Source: Dechloromonas hortensis (GTDB taxonomy: Bacteria > Pseudomonadota > Gammaproteobacteria > Burkholderiales > Rhodocyclaceae). From it: 64,000 nucleotides of DNA. Where the stretch lies: assembly GCF_009469765.1 (NCBI RefSeq), contig NZ_SSSQ01000008.1, positions 122,561 through 186,560 on the forward strand, in the 5' to 3' direction. The position numbers and the translations under genes were made by a program. The notes under the pieces were generated by a model that saw only the letters and a program-made list of their open reading frames with translations, was not told the origin of the DNA and searched no databases. This document shows, piece after piece, positions 1-9,866 of the stretch (within the stretch, counting starts at the first letter, position 1; each line of letters starts with the position of its first letter).

Positions 1-403
1 TGCCAACCACCGGCTCCAGCCGGGCGGCATCGACCTCGCGGCCGGCCTGGGCGGCCAGCATCAGGTCGCTGACGACACCGCTCGCCTCGTTGAGCAGGCG
101 CCCGGCCCGGCGCCGCTCCTCGCCGAGCGAGACCTGGCGCGGTGCGGCCTTGATCCGTTCGGTCAACGACAGGAACTTGCGCTCGACCTCGTTGATGCGG
201 GCGATCGGCGACGGTGGCAGATCGATGCCACGGGCGGTATCGATGCTGACTTCGGTAATGCCCTCGGCGATCAGCGTCTTGACGTGAGCTTCGTCGCGGA
301 CCGCGAAACGCTGGCGCCAGACGTTGTGCTCCAGCCAGCGCTTGTGCAAATCCACGACATACATGCCGGGCAGCAGATCGTGGACGGAGATCTTGCGGAT
401 CAC
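1..403 (-). CDS. HD-GYP family c-di-GMP phosphodiesterase, N-terminal part (DUF3391), cut by window edge
   Basis: Only the first 134 or so codons are inside the window. The protein reads from a GTG at 403 as MIRKISVHDLLPGMYVVDLH and continues with a region closely resembling the N-terminus of the HD-GYP protein encoded at 992-2197 (K/V-I-x-x-x-x-L-x-PGMY, then W-L-x-H and a V-x-x-L-I-x-x-GI-x-E-V-x-I-D-T segment). This is the DUF3391 domain that precedes HD-GYP domains. The catalytic domain would lie off the left edge, so phosphodiesterase activity is inferred from the paralogue. The gene starts 13 bases after the stop of the upstream coiled-coil gene, so the three minus-strand genes look like one operon. 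GTG is chosen because no ATG or other start lies between that stop and the conserved motif; the ribosome site is weak. Confidence 0.75.
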   Translation of the reverse strand, partial: MIRKISVHDLLPGMYVVDLHKRWLEHNVWRQRFAVRDEAHVKTLIAEGITEVSIDTARGIDLPPSPIARINEVERKFLSLTERIKAAPRQVSLGEERRRAGRLLNEASGVVSDLMLAAQAGREVDAARLEPVVG

Positions 404-416
404 GCCCGTCGCCCGG

Positions 417-1028
417 TCAGGGCATCCGTTCGGAAGTCTCGGCCGCCTTGCGCGCGGCCTTTTCCTTCTGGGCGGCGACCTTGGCCGCGTGTTCTTCCTG
501 CTTCTGGCGCTGCCTTTCGGCCTCGGCCGCCTTGCGACGGGCACCCTCCTCCGCCTTTTTCGCCTTGTCGGCCCGCGTTGCTGCCTCTTCCGCGGCGATT
601 GCCTGACGCTCGGCTGTCGTTTCAGCTTCGCGCTGCTTCAATTCGGCTTCCCGTTGCGGCGCTGCCTCGCTGTGCCGCCGGTCGCTATCGGCGCGCTGCT
701 CTTTCTTGACCAGGCGCTCGAGCGCCTTGCCTTCGTTTTCGATGTTCTTGCCGGCCCGCGAAGCCGCGATAAATTCGCTGCGCGCCTCGGCCCGACAGGA
801 ATTAACCAGGAATTTCTTGAAACAGGCGGCATCTTTCTCGGCATGGAGCCGCTCGGCCTCGGCCTGGCGGGCCTTGCCTTCGGCCTGCAACTCGGCGGCC
901 CGCTCCAGCCGGCTGGCCCAGTCGGCCTGCAACTCGGCGCTCGGCCCGTCCTCGGCGGCCTGCGCCGAAAAGCTCAGGGCCAACAACAGGATCAGGCGGG
1001 CAACCATTGATAGGGGTCGATTTTCCAT
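417..1028 (-). CDS. small exported coiled-coil protein of unknown function
   Basis: I do not recognise a named family. The 203-residue protein has a signal peptide (hydrophobic core ARLILLLALSFSAQA followed by AED). It continues as almost uninterrupted Ala/Glu/Lys/Arg/Gln-rich heptads, typical of a long coiled coil, resembling the low-complexity helices of TolA-like or septal proteins. Two cysteines in CFKKFLVNSC (about residues 69-78) could form a periplasmic disulfide. The start overlaps the end of the upstream HD-GYP gene by 37 bases. A second ATG at 1007 would leave the signal peptide intact, but the upper ATG has the better purine-rich leader. It lies between two DUF3391/HD-GYP genes in the same orientation, so it is probably co-transcribed with c-di-GMP phosphodiesterases. 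A link in function is only inference. Confidence 0.7.
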   Translation of the reverse strand: MENRPLSMVARLILLLALSFSAQAAEDGPSAELQADWASRLERAAELQAEGKARQAEAERLHAEKDAACFKKFLVNSCRAEARSEFIAASRAGKNIENEGKALERLVKKEQRADSDRRHSEAAPQREAELKQREAETTAERQAIAAEEAATRADKAKKAEEGARRKAAEAERQRQKQEEHAAKVAAQKEKAARKAAETSERMP

Positions 1029-2197
1029 TTCTCGTAACTCTCAAAACTGCCGATGCGGTCCTGCACCTTGGAGAGATCGACGATCTCCGGCGGAATATAG
1101 TGCTGCTGGCCGGCGTGGTAGAAGATGCGCACCACCGGTTCCAGCAGGTTACCTTCATTTTGCTCGGTGACGACGCCCAGGCGCTTGCTTTCAAGCTGGA
1201 CCAGGGTGCCGGTCGGGTAGATACCGATGGCGCGGATGAAGGACTGCACCAGTTGCTGGTCGAAGTGGTGGCTGCTCCATTCGAGCAGTTTCTTCAGCGC
1301 CTGCGTCGGCGGCATGCCCTTGTGATAGACCCGCTCCGACGAGATGGCGTCGTACACATCGACGATGGCTGCCATCTGGCCATACAACGAAATCTTCTCG
1401 TCGGCCAGATGGCGCGGATAGCCGGTGCCGTCGAAGCGTTCGTGGTGCTCGCCGACCACCTGCAGCGCGATCTTGCTTACGCCCGGCGAGTCTTTGAGCA
1501 GGACGACGCCTTGCGCGACGTGCGACTGCATCCGGGTGAATTCCTCATCGCTCAGCTTGGCAGGCTTGTTGAGGATCTGGTCGGGAATGCGTGCCTTGCC
1601 GACATCGTGCAGCAGGCCGCCCATCGCCAGATCCTTGATCACCGCGCGCTCCAGCTTCATGCCGCGGCCGAAAGCAACGAGCAAGGCGCACACGCTGACC
1701 GAATGGGCAAAAGTGTAGTCGTCGTGGCGTTTCAGGCGGGCCAGCGGCAACAGCGCATCCTGATTTCGAAAGATCGAATCGACCATGCCCTCGACCAGCG
1801 GTTCGACGCGCTCGACCTGGATTTGCTGACCGAGACGGATGTCATCCATCATGTGGCGAATGATCTTGTTGGCCTCGCCATGCAGGCGCCGGGCCCGTGC
1901 CGTCTCTTCCTTCAGCTCGGTACTGATCGGCTTTTCAGGCTGCTTCTGGGCGATTTCCTGCAGGCGCCGTTCGAGGTCGGCATTGACCTCCTGCTGGGTA
2001 CGCCCCTCCCAGACGTCCGCCCCCTTCAGCGTGTCGATATACAACTCGCGGATGCCGAGCTTGACGATCTTGTCCACCGTCACCGTATCGCGAACGTGAA
2101 AAGCGTTCGAGATGAAGGGATGGTCCAGCCAGCCGCAATTGAGATCGTGGATATACATCCCCGGCTTGAGCTGTTCAGCGCGAATTTGCTTGATCAT
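992..2197 (-). CDS. DUF3391 and HD-GYP domain c-di-GMP phosphodiesterase
   Basis: The 401-residue cytoplasmic protein has an N-terminal DUF3391 domain (about residues 1-125, starting MIKQIRAEQLKPGMYIHDL) followed by an HD-GYP phosphodiesterase domain. The metal-binding HD pair is in HDVGKARIPD (197-206). The second half of the signature is HHERFDGTGYP (251-261), a full HD-GYP match. The family hydrolyses cyclic di-GMP to GMP, and nothing in the catalytic motifs suggests inactivity. No receiver or membrane segment is present, so the input probably comes through DUF3391. The gene is first in a minus-strand run of three, and its stop overlaps the start of the coiled-coil gene. It diverges from the yheS gene, with 63 bases between start codons. 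Confidence 0.92.
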   Translation of the reverse strand: MIKQIRAEQLKPGMYIHDLNCGWLDHPFISNAFHVRDTVTVDKIVKLGIRELYIDTLKGADVWEGRTQQEVNADLERRLQEIAQKQPEKPISTELKEETARARRLHGEANKIIRHMMDDIRLGQQIQVERVEPLVEGMVDSIFRNQDALLPLARLKRHDDYTFAHSVSVCALLVAFGRGMKLERAVIKDLAMGGLLHDVGKARIPDQILNKPAKLSDEEFTRMQSHVAQGVVLLKDSPGVSKIALQVVGEHHERFDGTGYPRHLADEKISLYGQMAAIVDVYDAISSERVYHKGMPPTQALKKLLEWSSHHFDQQLVQSFIRAIGIYPTGTLVQLESKRLGVVTEQNEGNLLEPVVRIFYHAGQQHYIPPEIVDLSKVQDRIGSFESYEKWKIDPYQWLPA

Positions 2198-2244
2198 GAG
2201 GTCAAAACGTTGCGAATTGAGGCAATTCTAGCGCACGGCGCCGC

Positions 2245-2250
2245 TATAAT
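2245..2250 (+). promoter_or_regulatory. candidate -10 element for yheS
   Basis: A perfect TATAAT lies only 10 bases before the yheS ATG, with no good -35 at 16-18 bases upstream and no Shine-Dalgarno sequence in between. If it is used, the transcript would start within a few bases of the ATG and be nearly leaderless. This is a sequence match only. Confidence 0.4.
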
Positions 2251-2260
2251 CGTCCGCCTC

Positions 2261-4168
<1,908 letters not shown>

Positions 4169-4493
4169 GCGCGGCCGGCCGCCGCTCTGCTAGTTAGCCG
4201 CCGCCTCCGCTGCGGCCATGCCAACACCCTGATTGATGGACTTGGCCTGCCCGCCTCGCGGTGCAGGCCAAGGTCGTGCCCGCGCAACTCTTCCCAATCG
4301 ACAAGCAGCACTCATCAATCGCCATGCGCAGGCGCCCCTCATTGGCCTGTCATGTGAAGAATTTCTCAATATATAAATATTGTCATATGGCAAAATCAAT
4401 TAAATTGAGTTAAAAATGCCAATTACACAAAAACATATTTAGGCTCCCGTAAACAATCGGGCGCCAGCCCCCCCAGAACAAGACGGTGACCGA
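4169..4493. other. intergenic region between yheS and the hemerythrin gene
   Basis: This 325-base gap has no credible gene. A short minus-strand open frame at 4190-4399 has no recognisable product. It holds a perfect 10-base inverted repeat (4241-4272) and then an abrupt AT-rich stretch (about 4365-4440). The AT-rich part contains the symmetrical element CAATAT-ATAA-ATATTG (4367-4382). It probably carries the promoter for the downstream gene, but I cannot place a convincing -10/-35 pair. Confidence 0.5.
4241..4272. repeat. 10-bp inverted repeat, hairpin downstream of yheS
   Basis: The arms CTTGGCCTGC (4241-4250) and GCAGGCCAAG (4263-4272) are perfectly complementary, with a 12-base loop. There is no T-run on either side, so it is not a standard intrinsic terminator. 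It could protect the 3' end of the yheS transcript. Confidence 0.5.
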
Positions 4494-4907
4494 TTGAAAA
4501 ACGCCAACGATGCCTGCCAACTCGCCTTGCGACGCAAGGCGCTCGACCAGAGCCGCGACGAACTCGCGGAACTGTTGCTGAAGCTGCGCGATCCCGCAGA
4601 CGGCAACATGTCGATCCCCACCATCGCCAACAACTTCTGCCAGTTGATCGAACTGGCCACCCGCCATTTCCATGAACAGGAACGCTATCTGGCGCGGATC
4701 GGCTTTCCCGATACGCTGCGCCACGAAGAGTTGCATGACCAGATCCTGTCCAAGGCGGCCGACATCTGCGAATCCCTGGTCAGCGGCGAGCTGACCGAAA
4801 TCGAGACGTTGCGCCGGCGGGCGGTCAAGATTTTCGAGGATCACCTGCTCACCGAAGACCGCAAGATCGCCGACTTCACGGCGCCGGTCAGCACCCGGAA
4901 GAACTGA
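4494..4907 (+). CDS. degenerate hemerythrin-domain protein
   Basis: The 137-residue all-helical protein aligns with bacteriohemerythrins, which bind O2 at a di-iron centre held by five His and two carboxylates. The later ligands are present: H58 in RHFHEQERYL, H77 and H81 in HEELH, and H117 and D122 in HLLTED. The first helix reads LDQSRDEL where the family has D-x-x-H-x-x-L, so the first His is Arg21. The bridging Glu of the H-F-x-x-E motif is Gln62. Oxygen binding is therefore doubtful; a mononuclear or structural/regulatory role is possible. The start is TTG at 4494, the only possible start downstream of the in-frame stop at 4440-4442. Upstream AGACGGTGACC gives a modest ribosome site. Expression may be its own unit ahead of thrH. 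Confidence 0.75.
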   Translation: MKNANDACQLALRRKALDQSRDELAELLLKLRDPADGNMSIPTIANNFCQLIELATRHFHEQERYLARIGFPDTLRHEELHDQILSKAADICESLVSGELTEIETLRRRAVKIFEDHLLTEDRKIADFTAPVSTRKN

Positions 4908-5012
4908 GCGGCGCCAGGCCCGACCCCGGCGGTCGACGCCCGAAATAGGCCGAAAAGCAAACCTCATAAGGTAAAATCGGCGTTTTTCCGAACACCCCGC
5001 TGGAGTAAAACC

Positions 5013-5624
5013 GTGCAAATCGTCTGCCTTGACCTCGAAGGGGTTCTCGTCCCCGAAATCTGGATCGAATTCTCCAAGCGCACGGGCATTCCCGAACTGA
5101 TGCGCACGACGCGTGAAGAGCCGGATTACGACAAGCTGATGACTTACCGCCTGGACATCCTGCGCCAGCACAAGCTCGGCCTACCGGACATCCAGAAGGT
5201 GATCGCCGAAATGGGCCCGATGCCCGGCGCCCGCGCCTTCCTCGACAAACTGCGCGAGGATTACCAGGTCGTCATCCTGTCCGACACCTTCTACGAATTC
5301 GCCCACCCGCTGATGCGCCAACTGGGCTGGCCGACGCTGTTCTGCCATTCGCTGGAAGACGACGCCGACGGCATGCTGGTCAATTACCACCTGCGCATGC
5401 CGGACCAGAAGCGCGAAGCGGTCAAGCGCTTCAAGGAACTGAACTTCAAGATCGTCGCCGCCGGCGACTCATACAACGACACGGCGATGCTCGGCGAGGC
5501 CCACGGCGGCATCCTGTTCCACCCACCGGAAAACGTCATCCGCGAATTCCCGCAGTACCCGGTCGTGCTGAACTACGACGACCTGCGCAGCGAGATCGAC
5601 AAAGCTTTCGCCAAGGCCGCCTGA
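5013..5624 (+). CDS. thrH: bifunctional phosphoserine phosphatase / homoserine phosphotransferase ThrH
   Basis: The 203-residue protein is a HAD-superfamily enzyme with the ThrH signature CLDLEGVLVPEIW. Asp7 is the nucleophile and Glu9 takes the place of the second Asp typical of phosphatases. Motif II is ILSDTF (Ser90) and motif III/IV is AAGDSYNDT (149-157). It matches Pseudomonas ThrH along its length. ThrH dephosphorylates phosphoserine and can move the phosphate to homoserine, linking serine and threonine synthesis. The start is GTG, preceded by TGGAG at 5001-5005. The sequence GTAAAAT at 4971-4977 could be a -10 element. purU follows after 10 bases, and together these serine/one-carbon genes look like an operon. 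Confidence 0.92.
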   Translation: MQIVCLDLEGVLVPEIWIEFSKRTGIPELMRTTREEPDYDKLMTYRLDILRQHKLGLPDIQKVIAEMGPMPGARAFLDKLREDYQVVILSDTFYEFAHPLMRQLGWPTLFCHSLEDDADGMLVNYHLRMPDQKREAVKRFKELNFKIVAAGDSYNDTAMLGEAHGGILFHPPENVIREFPQYPVVLNYDDLRSEIDKAFAKAA

Positions 5625-5634
5625 GACCCGACGC

Positions 5635-6498
5635 ATGCATAGCGACCGTTTCTACACGCTTTCCGCCTCCTGCCCCGACCAGGTCGGGATCATTGCCCGC
5701 GTTTCCGGTTTCATCGCCGGCCACGGGGGCTGGATACTCGAATCGAGTTTCCACTCGGACGCGCTGACCAGTCGCTATTTCATGCGTCTCGAGATCAAGG
5801 CCAGTTCGCTGCCCTTCCTGCTCGCCGAGTTCCGCGAACGCTTCCGCACCGAAGTCGCCGAACCGCTGTCGATGACCTGGCAGATCAACGACAGCGCGGT
5901 CAAGAAGCGCGTCGTCGTCCTCGTTTCCAAGCAGGAACACTGCCTCTACGACCTGCTCGCCCGCTGGCAGGCCAAGGAACTCGACATCGAGATTCCCTGC
6001 GTCATCTCCAACCACGACACCTTCCGCGGTTTCGTCGAATGGCACGGCATCCCCTTCCATCATGTGCCGGTCAATGCCGACAACAAGAAGGGCGCCTATG
6101 CCGAGATGCAGCGCATTTTCGACGACGTGCGCGGCGACACCATGGTCCTCGCCCGCTACATGCAGATCCTGTCGCCGGAACTGTGCGAGGCGCTGGCCGG
6201 CCGGATCATCAATATCCACCACAGCTTCCTGCCCAGCTTCGCCGGTGCCAAGCCCTACCACCAGGCCTACACACGCGGCGTCAAGCTGATCGGCGCGACC
6301 TGCCACTACGTGACCAGCGAACTCGATGCCGGGCCGATCATCGAGCAGGATGTCATCCGCATCGACCATTCCGATTCGCCGGAAGACATGGTGCGCTACG
6401 GCAAGGACATCGAGAAGACCGTGCTCGCCCGCGGCCTGCGCTATCACCTGGAAGACCGGGTGCTGGTGCATGGCAACAAGACCGTGGTTTTCCGCTAA
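5635..6498 (+). CDS. purU: formyltetrahydrofolate deformylase PurU
   Basis: The 287-residue enzyme hydrolyses 10-formyl-tetrahydrofolate to formate and tetrahydrofolate, balancing one-carbon pools. An N-terminal ACT domain (about residues 5-85, CPDQVGIIARVSGF) is followed by a formyltransferase-fold domain. The catalytic Asn-His-Asp set is visible as NIHHSFLPSF (N193, H195) and ELDAGPII (D231). It lies 10 bases after thrH and 3 bases before an isochorismatase-like gene, so these three are probably co-transcribed. In E. coli PurU is regulated by Met and Gly through the ACT domain; the domain is intact here. Confidence 0.95.
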   Translation: MHSDRFYTLSASCPDQVGIIARVSGFIAGHGGWILESSFHSDALTSRYFMRLEIKASSLPFLLAEFRERFRTEVAEPLSMTWQINDSAVKKRVVVLVSKQEHCLYDLLARWQAKELDIEIPCVISNHDTFRGFVEWHGIPFHHVPVNADNKKGAYAEMQRIFDDVRGDTMVLARYMQILSPELCEALAGRIINIHHSFLPSFAGAKPYHQAYTRGVKLIGATCHYVTSELDAGPIIEQDVIRIDHSDSPEDMVRYGKDIEKTVLARGLRYHLEDRVLVHGNKTVVFR

Positions 6499-6501
6499 GC
6501 C

Positions 6502-7044
6502 ATGCTGATCCGACGCGACGATTCACTGCTGCTGCTGGTCGACCTGCAGGAAAAGCTGGCCCCGGCCATCTTCGAAGGCGAGCGGGTCATCGCCAACAGC
6601 ATCCGCCTACTCGAAGGCGCCCGCCAGCTTGGCGTGCCGGCCTTCGTCTCCGAGCAATACGTGCGCGGCCTCGGGCCCAGCGTCGCAGAAATCCGCAGCG
6701 CCGCGACGGATGCCCATTTTTTCGAGAAAACCCATTTCTCCTGCGCCGCCGAGCCGGGCGTCATCGATATGCTGCGCGCCGCCCGTCGGCCGCAAGTCAT
6801 CCTGACCGGCACCGAAACCCATGTCTGCGTGCTGCAAACGGCCTTTGGCCTGCTCGGCGCCGGCTTCGAGGTCTTCCTGGTCGCCGATGCCGCCTCCTCG
6901 CGCACGCCGGAAAACCGCAGCGCCGCCATCGAGCGGATGCGCGCCGCCGGCATCCAGATCGTGACCAGCGAAATGGTCCTCTTCGAATGGCTGCACGCCG
7001 CCGGCACCGACGAATTCCGTCGCCTGCTGCCGCTCATCAAGTAA
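6502..7044 (+). CDS. isochorismatase-family cysteine hydrolase
   Basis: The 180-residue protein belongs to the cysteine-hydrolase fold shared by isochorismatase, nicotinamidase and YcaC. The catalytic triad is Asp14 in LLVDLQEKL, Lys76 in FEKTHFSC and Cys109 in GTETHVCVLQ. The THVCV context with a preceding Glu is closest to YcaC-like hydrolases, whose natural substrates are unknown, rather than true isochorismatases. Downstream of purU with a 3-base gap, it may act on an amide or imino by-product, but that is guesswork. Its stop is 8 bases from the end of a convergent phosphoesterase gene. Confidence 0.85.
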   Translation: MLIRRDDSLLLLVDLQEKLAPAIFEGERVIANSIRLLEGARQLGVPAFVSEQYVRGLGPSVAEIRSAATDAHFFEKTHFSCAAEPGVIDMLRAARRPQVILTGTETHVCVLQTAFGLLGAGFEVFLVADAASSRTPENRSAAIERMRAAGIQIVTSEMVLFEWLHAAGTDEFRRLLPLIK

Positions 7045-7052
7045 GCCCTGCT

Positions 7053-7823
7053 TCAGTCCGCGTAAGCCACCACCGGCGCCGCCAGTAGCGGCAGGTAATG
7101 CGTACGGAGCGGCTGGCCGGGCAGCCAGTCGTGCACCAGCATCGCCCCCGGCTCGCTGGTCCACGCCAAGGGACCGTCCTGCAAGGCAATCTGATGCACC
7201 GTCGACGGCGCAGTCAGCGCCAAACGACCGGCAAAGCAACTCGTCACGTGGCGATGGACATGACCGCAGAGCAGCGCCTCGACCTGCGGCCGATACGCCA
7301 GCCATTGCGCCAGGCGCTCGCCGTCGGCACAGGCAATGCGATCCATACCCTCGATACCGACTGCGAACGGTGGATGGTGCATGACGATAATCGTCCGCCG
7401 CCCGGTCGGGCAGTTCTCCTCCAACCAGGCCAGTTGCTCCGCACTGAATTCGCCCGCTTCGCAGCCGGGGATCAGCGTATCGAGCAGCAGCAAGCTGCAA
7501 TCCCCGCGGTCGACGCGCTGGCAGGCAAGAAACGGATGCCCCCAGGGCTGGTCGGGAAAGGCAGCACGCAGTGCCTGCCGCTGATCGTGATTGCCGGGCA
7601 ACACGGCGAAGTCGATGCCGCTCTCGCCCAGGGAAGCGGCCAGTCGGCGATAAGTGTCCGGCAAGCCATCATCGGCCAGGTCGCCGCTCAACAGCAACAG
7701 CTCGGGGCTCGGCAGCAGCCCGGACACCCGGGACAAGGCCTGGTTCCAGGCCAGCCACGGGTCGACCGCGCTGTAGAGCGGGCCATCACGCAGGTGCAGG
7801 TCGGAGAGCTGGACGATTCTCAT
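7053..7823 (-). CDS. calcineurin-like metallophosphoesterase (CpdA-like)
   Basis: The 256-residue cytoplasmic protein carries all metal-binding blocks of class III cyclic-nucleotide phosphodiesterases: D8 and H10 in LSDLHLRD, D48 in LSGDLADDG, GNHD at 77-80, MHHPP at 148-152, and GHVHRH at 187-192. The order and spacing resemble E. coli CpdA (3',5'-cAMP phosphodiesterase) and glycerophosphodiester phosphodiesterase GpdQ. Which substrate it uses cannot be settled from sequence. The start is ATG at 7823. It is convergent with the isochorismatase-like gene. The amtB terminator lies just upstream, so it is probably transcribed separately. Confidence 0.85.
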   Translation of the reverse strand: MRIVQLSDLHLRDGPLYSAVDPWLAWNQALSRVSGLLPSPELLLLSGDLADDGLPDTYRRLAASLGESGIDFAVLPGNHDQRQALRAAFPDQPWGHPFLACQRVDRGDCSLLLLDTLIPGCEAGEFSAEQLAWLEENCPTGRRTIIVMHHPPFAVGIEGMDRIACADGERLAQWLAYRPQVEALLCGHVHRHVTSCFAGRLALTAPSTVHQIALQDGPLAWTSEPGAMLVHDWLPGQPLRTHYLPLLAAPVVAYAD

Positions 7824-7837
7824 CCCTGCAGACTAGC

Positions 7838-7865
7838 AAAAAAAGCGGGCACCCGAAGGTGCCCG
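7838..7865 (-). terminator. intrinsic terminator of amtB
   Basis: On the minus strand the stem CGGGCACC / GGTGCCCG is closed by the exceptionally stable TTCG tetraloop. It is followed after one or two bases by seven T residues (A-run at 7838-7844 on plus). It sits 70 bases after the amtB stop. This is a textbook Rho-independent terminator closing the torF-glnK-amtB operon. Confidence 0.93.
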
Positions 7866-7935
7866 AAGGAGAGAGACTTAATTTTTACTGAGTCATCGAC
7901 CAGGCGGCCGGCTAGCCAGCCGCCCGATCACGCTC

Positions 7936-9435
7936 TTAGTGGTGGTAGGCGCTTTCGCCGTGCGAGGTGAGGTCGAGACCTTCACGCTCTTCGTCTTCCG
8001 GCACACGCAGGCCGATGACAATATCCACCAGCTTGTAGGCAACGATGGAGACGACACCCGACCAGACAACCACGGTACCGACGCCCCACAGCTGGCTGAT
8101 CACCTGTGCCGTCATGTCGTAGGCACCGACGGCGTTGGCGACGTAGTCATAGACGCCCGTGCCGCCCAGGGCCGGGTCAGCGAAGACGCCGGTCAGGATG
8201 GCACCGAGGATGCCGCCGACGCCATGAACGCCGAAGACGTCGAGGGAGTCATCGGCACCGAGCAGCTTCTTCAGGCCATTGACGCCCCACAGGCAGACCA
8301 CACCAGCCAGCAGGCCGATGATGATGGCGCCCATCACACCGACAAAGCCGGCGGCCGGGGTGATCGCCACCAGGCCGGCGACGGCACCGGAAGCGGCACC
8401 CAGCATGGACGGCTTACCCTTGAGGATCCATTCAGCAAACATCCAGGACAGTGCGGCACAAGCGGTGGCGACCCAGGTGTTGACCATGGCCAGCGCAGCA
8501 CCGCCGGAGGCTTCGAGGGCGGAGCCGGCGTTGAAACCGAACCAGCCGAACCACAGCAGGGAAGCACCGATCATCGTGAAGGTCAGGGAGTGCGGGGCCA
8601 TCGAGACATTGCCCAGGCCGCTGCGCTTGCCAACCATGTAGGCACCGACCAGGCCGGCGATGGCGGCATTGATATGCACCACGGTACCGCCTGCGAAGTC
8701 GAGCGCGCCCTTCTGGAACAGGAAGCCGGCCGTCTTGCCCGCAGCTTCACCGGCGGCGGCATCGATGTAGGCATCCGGGCCAGCCCAGTACCAAACCATG
8801 TGGGCCATCGGGATGTAGGACAGCGTAAACCAGATGACCATGAAGACAAGGATGGCGGCGAACTTGGCACGCTCGGCGAAGGCACCGACGATCAGGCCGC
8901 AGGTAATGGCCGCGAAGGCGCCCTGGAAGATCACGAAGGCCAGTTCGGAGATGACGACGCCCTTGGAGAAGGTGGCGCCGACGGAATCGACGGTGACGCC
9001 CTTCAGGAAGAGCTTGTCGAGAACGCCGAAGAACTCGTTGCCTTCGGTGAAGGCGGCCGAGTAGCCGTAGACGACCCAGAGCACGGAGATCAGCGAGAAG
9101 GTGACGAAAACCTGCATCAGCACCGACAGCATGTTCTTGGTGCGGACCAGGCCGCCGTAGAACAGGGCCAGGCCAGGAATCGACATCAGGATGACGAGGG
9201 CGGCACAGACCATGACCCAGGCATTGTCACCCTTGTTGATGACCGGAGCCGGGGCGGCAGGAGCGGCGGCTTCAGCCGCAGCGGGAGCGGCAGCAGCAGG
9301 GGCAGCGGCGGCGGCGGCAGCCGGAGCGGCCTCGGTCGCGACAGCGGCTGGCGCGGCAGCCTTTTCTTCAGCCCAGGCCGGTGCGCCGAAAGCGACTGCA
9401 CCGACCAGAGCCAGCAATGCGAATACGCGTTTCAT
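7936..9435 (-). CDS. amtB: ammonium transporter AmtB
   Basis: The 499-residue inner-membrane ammonium channel starts with a signal peptide (to about residue 22). An unusual Ala/Pro/Glu-rich segment of about 45 residues follows, and then the Amt core of 11 membrane segments. The twin pore histidines are present in GGTVVHINAAIAGL and DVFGVHGVGGILGA. Other conserved Amt blocks are GLALFYGGLVR near the N-terminus and VWYWAGPDAYI. It conducts ammonium/ammonia and is blocked by GlnK when nitrogen is plentiful. It follows glnK after 10 bases, with AAGGAG before its ATG. Control is likely through the sigma-54 promoter at 10761-10776. The periplasmic low-complexity linker is longer than in E. coli AmtB. 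Confidence 0.96.
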   Translation of the reverse strand: MKRVFALLALVGAVAFGAPAWAEEKAAAPAAVATEAAPAAAAAAAPAAAAPAAAEAAAPAAPAPVINKGDNAWVMVCAALVILMSIPGLALFYGGLVRTKNMLSVLMQVFVTFSLISVLWVVYGYSAAFTEGNEFFGVLDKLFLKGVTVDSVGATFSKGVVISELAFVIFQGAFAAITCGLIVGAFAERAKFAAILVFMVIWFTLSYIPMAHMVWYWAGPDAYIDAAAGEAAGKTAGFLFQKGALDFAGGTVVHINAAIAGLVGAYMVGKRSGLGNVSMAPHSLTFTMIGASLLWFGWFGFNAGSALEASGGAALAMVNTWVATACAALSWMFAEWILKGKPSMLGAASGAVAGLVAITPAAGFVGVMGAIIIGLLAGVVCLWGVNGLKKLLGADDSLDVFGVHGVGGILGAILTGVFADPALGGTGVYDYVANAVGAYDMTAQVISQLWGVGTVVVWSGVVSIVAYKLVDIVIGLRVPEDEEREGLDLTSHGESAYHH

Positions 9436-9445
9436 GTTGTGCTCC

Positions 9446-9856
<411 letters not shown>

Positions 9857-9866
9857 TCAAAGGTAA

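Noticed and set aside
1007..2260. The plus-strand reading frame of yheS stays open far upstream, which could suggest a giant fusion protein of over 1000 residues.
   Set aside because: The extension is exactly antisense to the well-supported HD-GYP gene, and homology to YheS begins at ATG 2261.
4190..4399. A short minus-strand frame in the gap after yheS.
   Set aside because: Composition and sequence look random; no ribosome site or family match.
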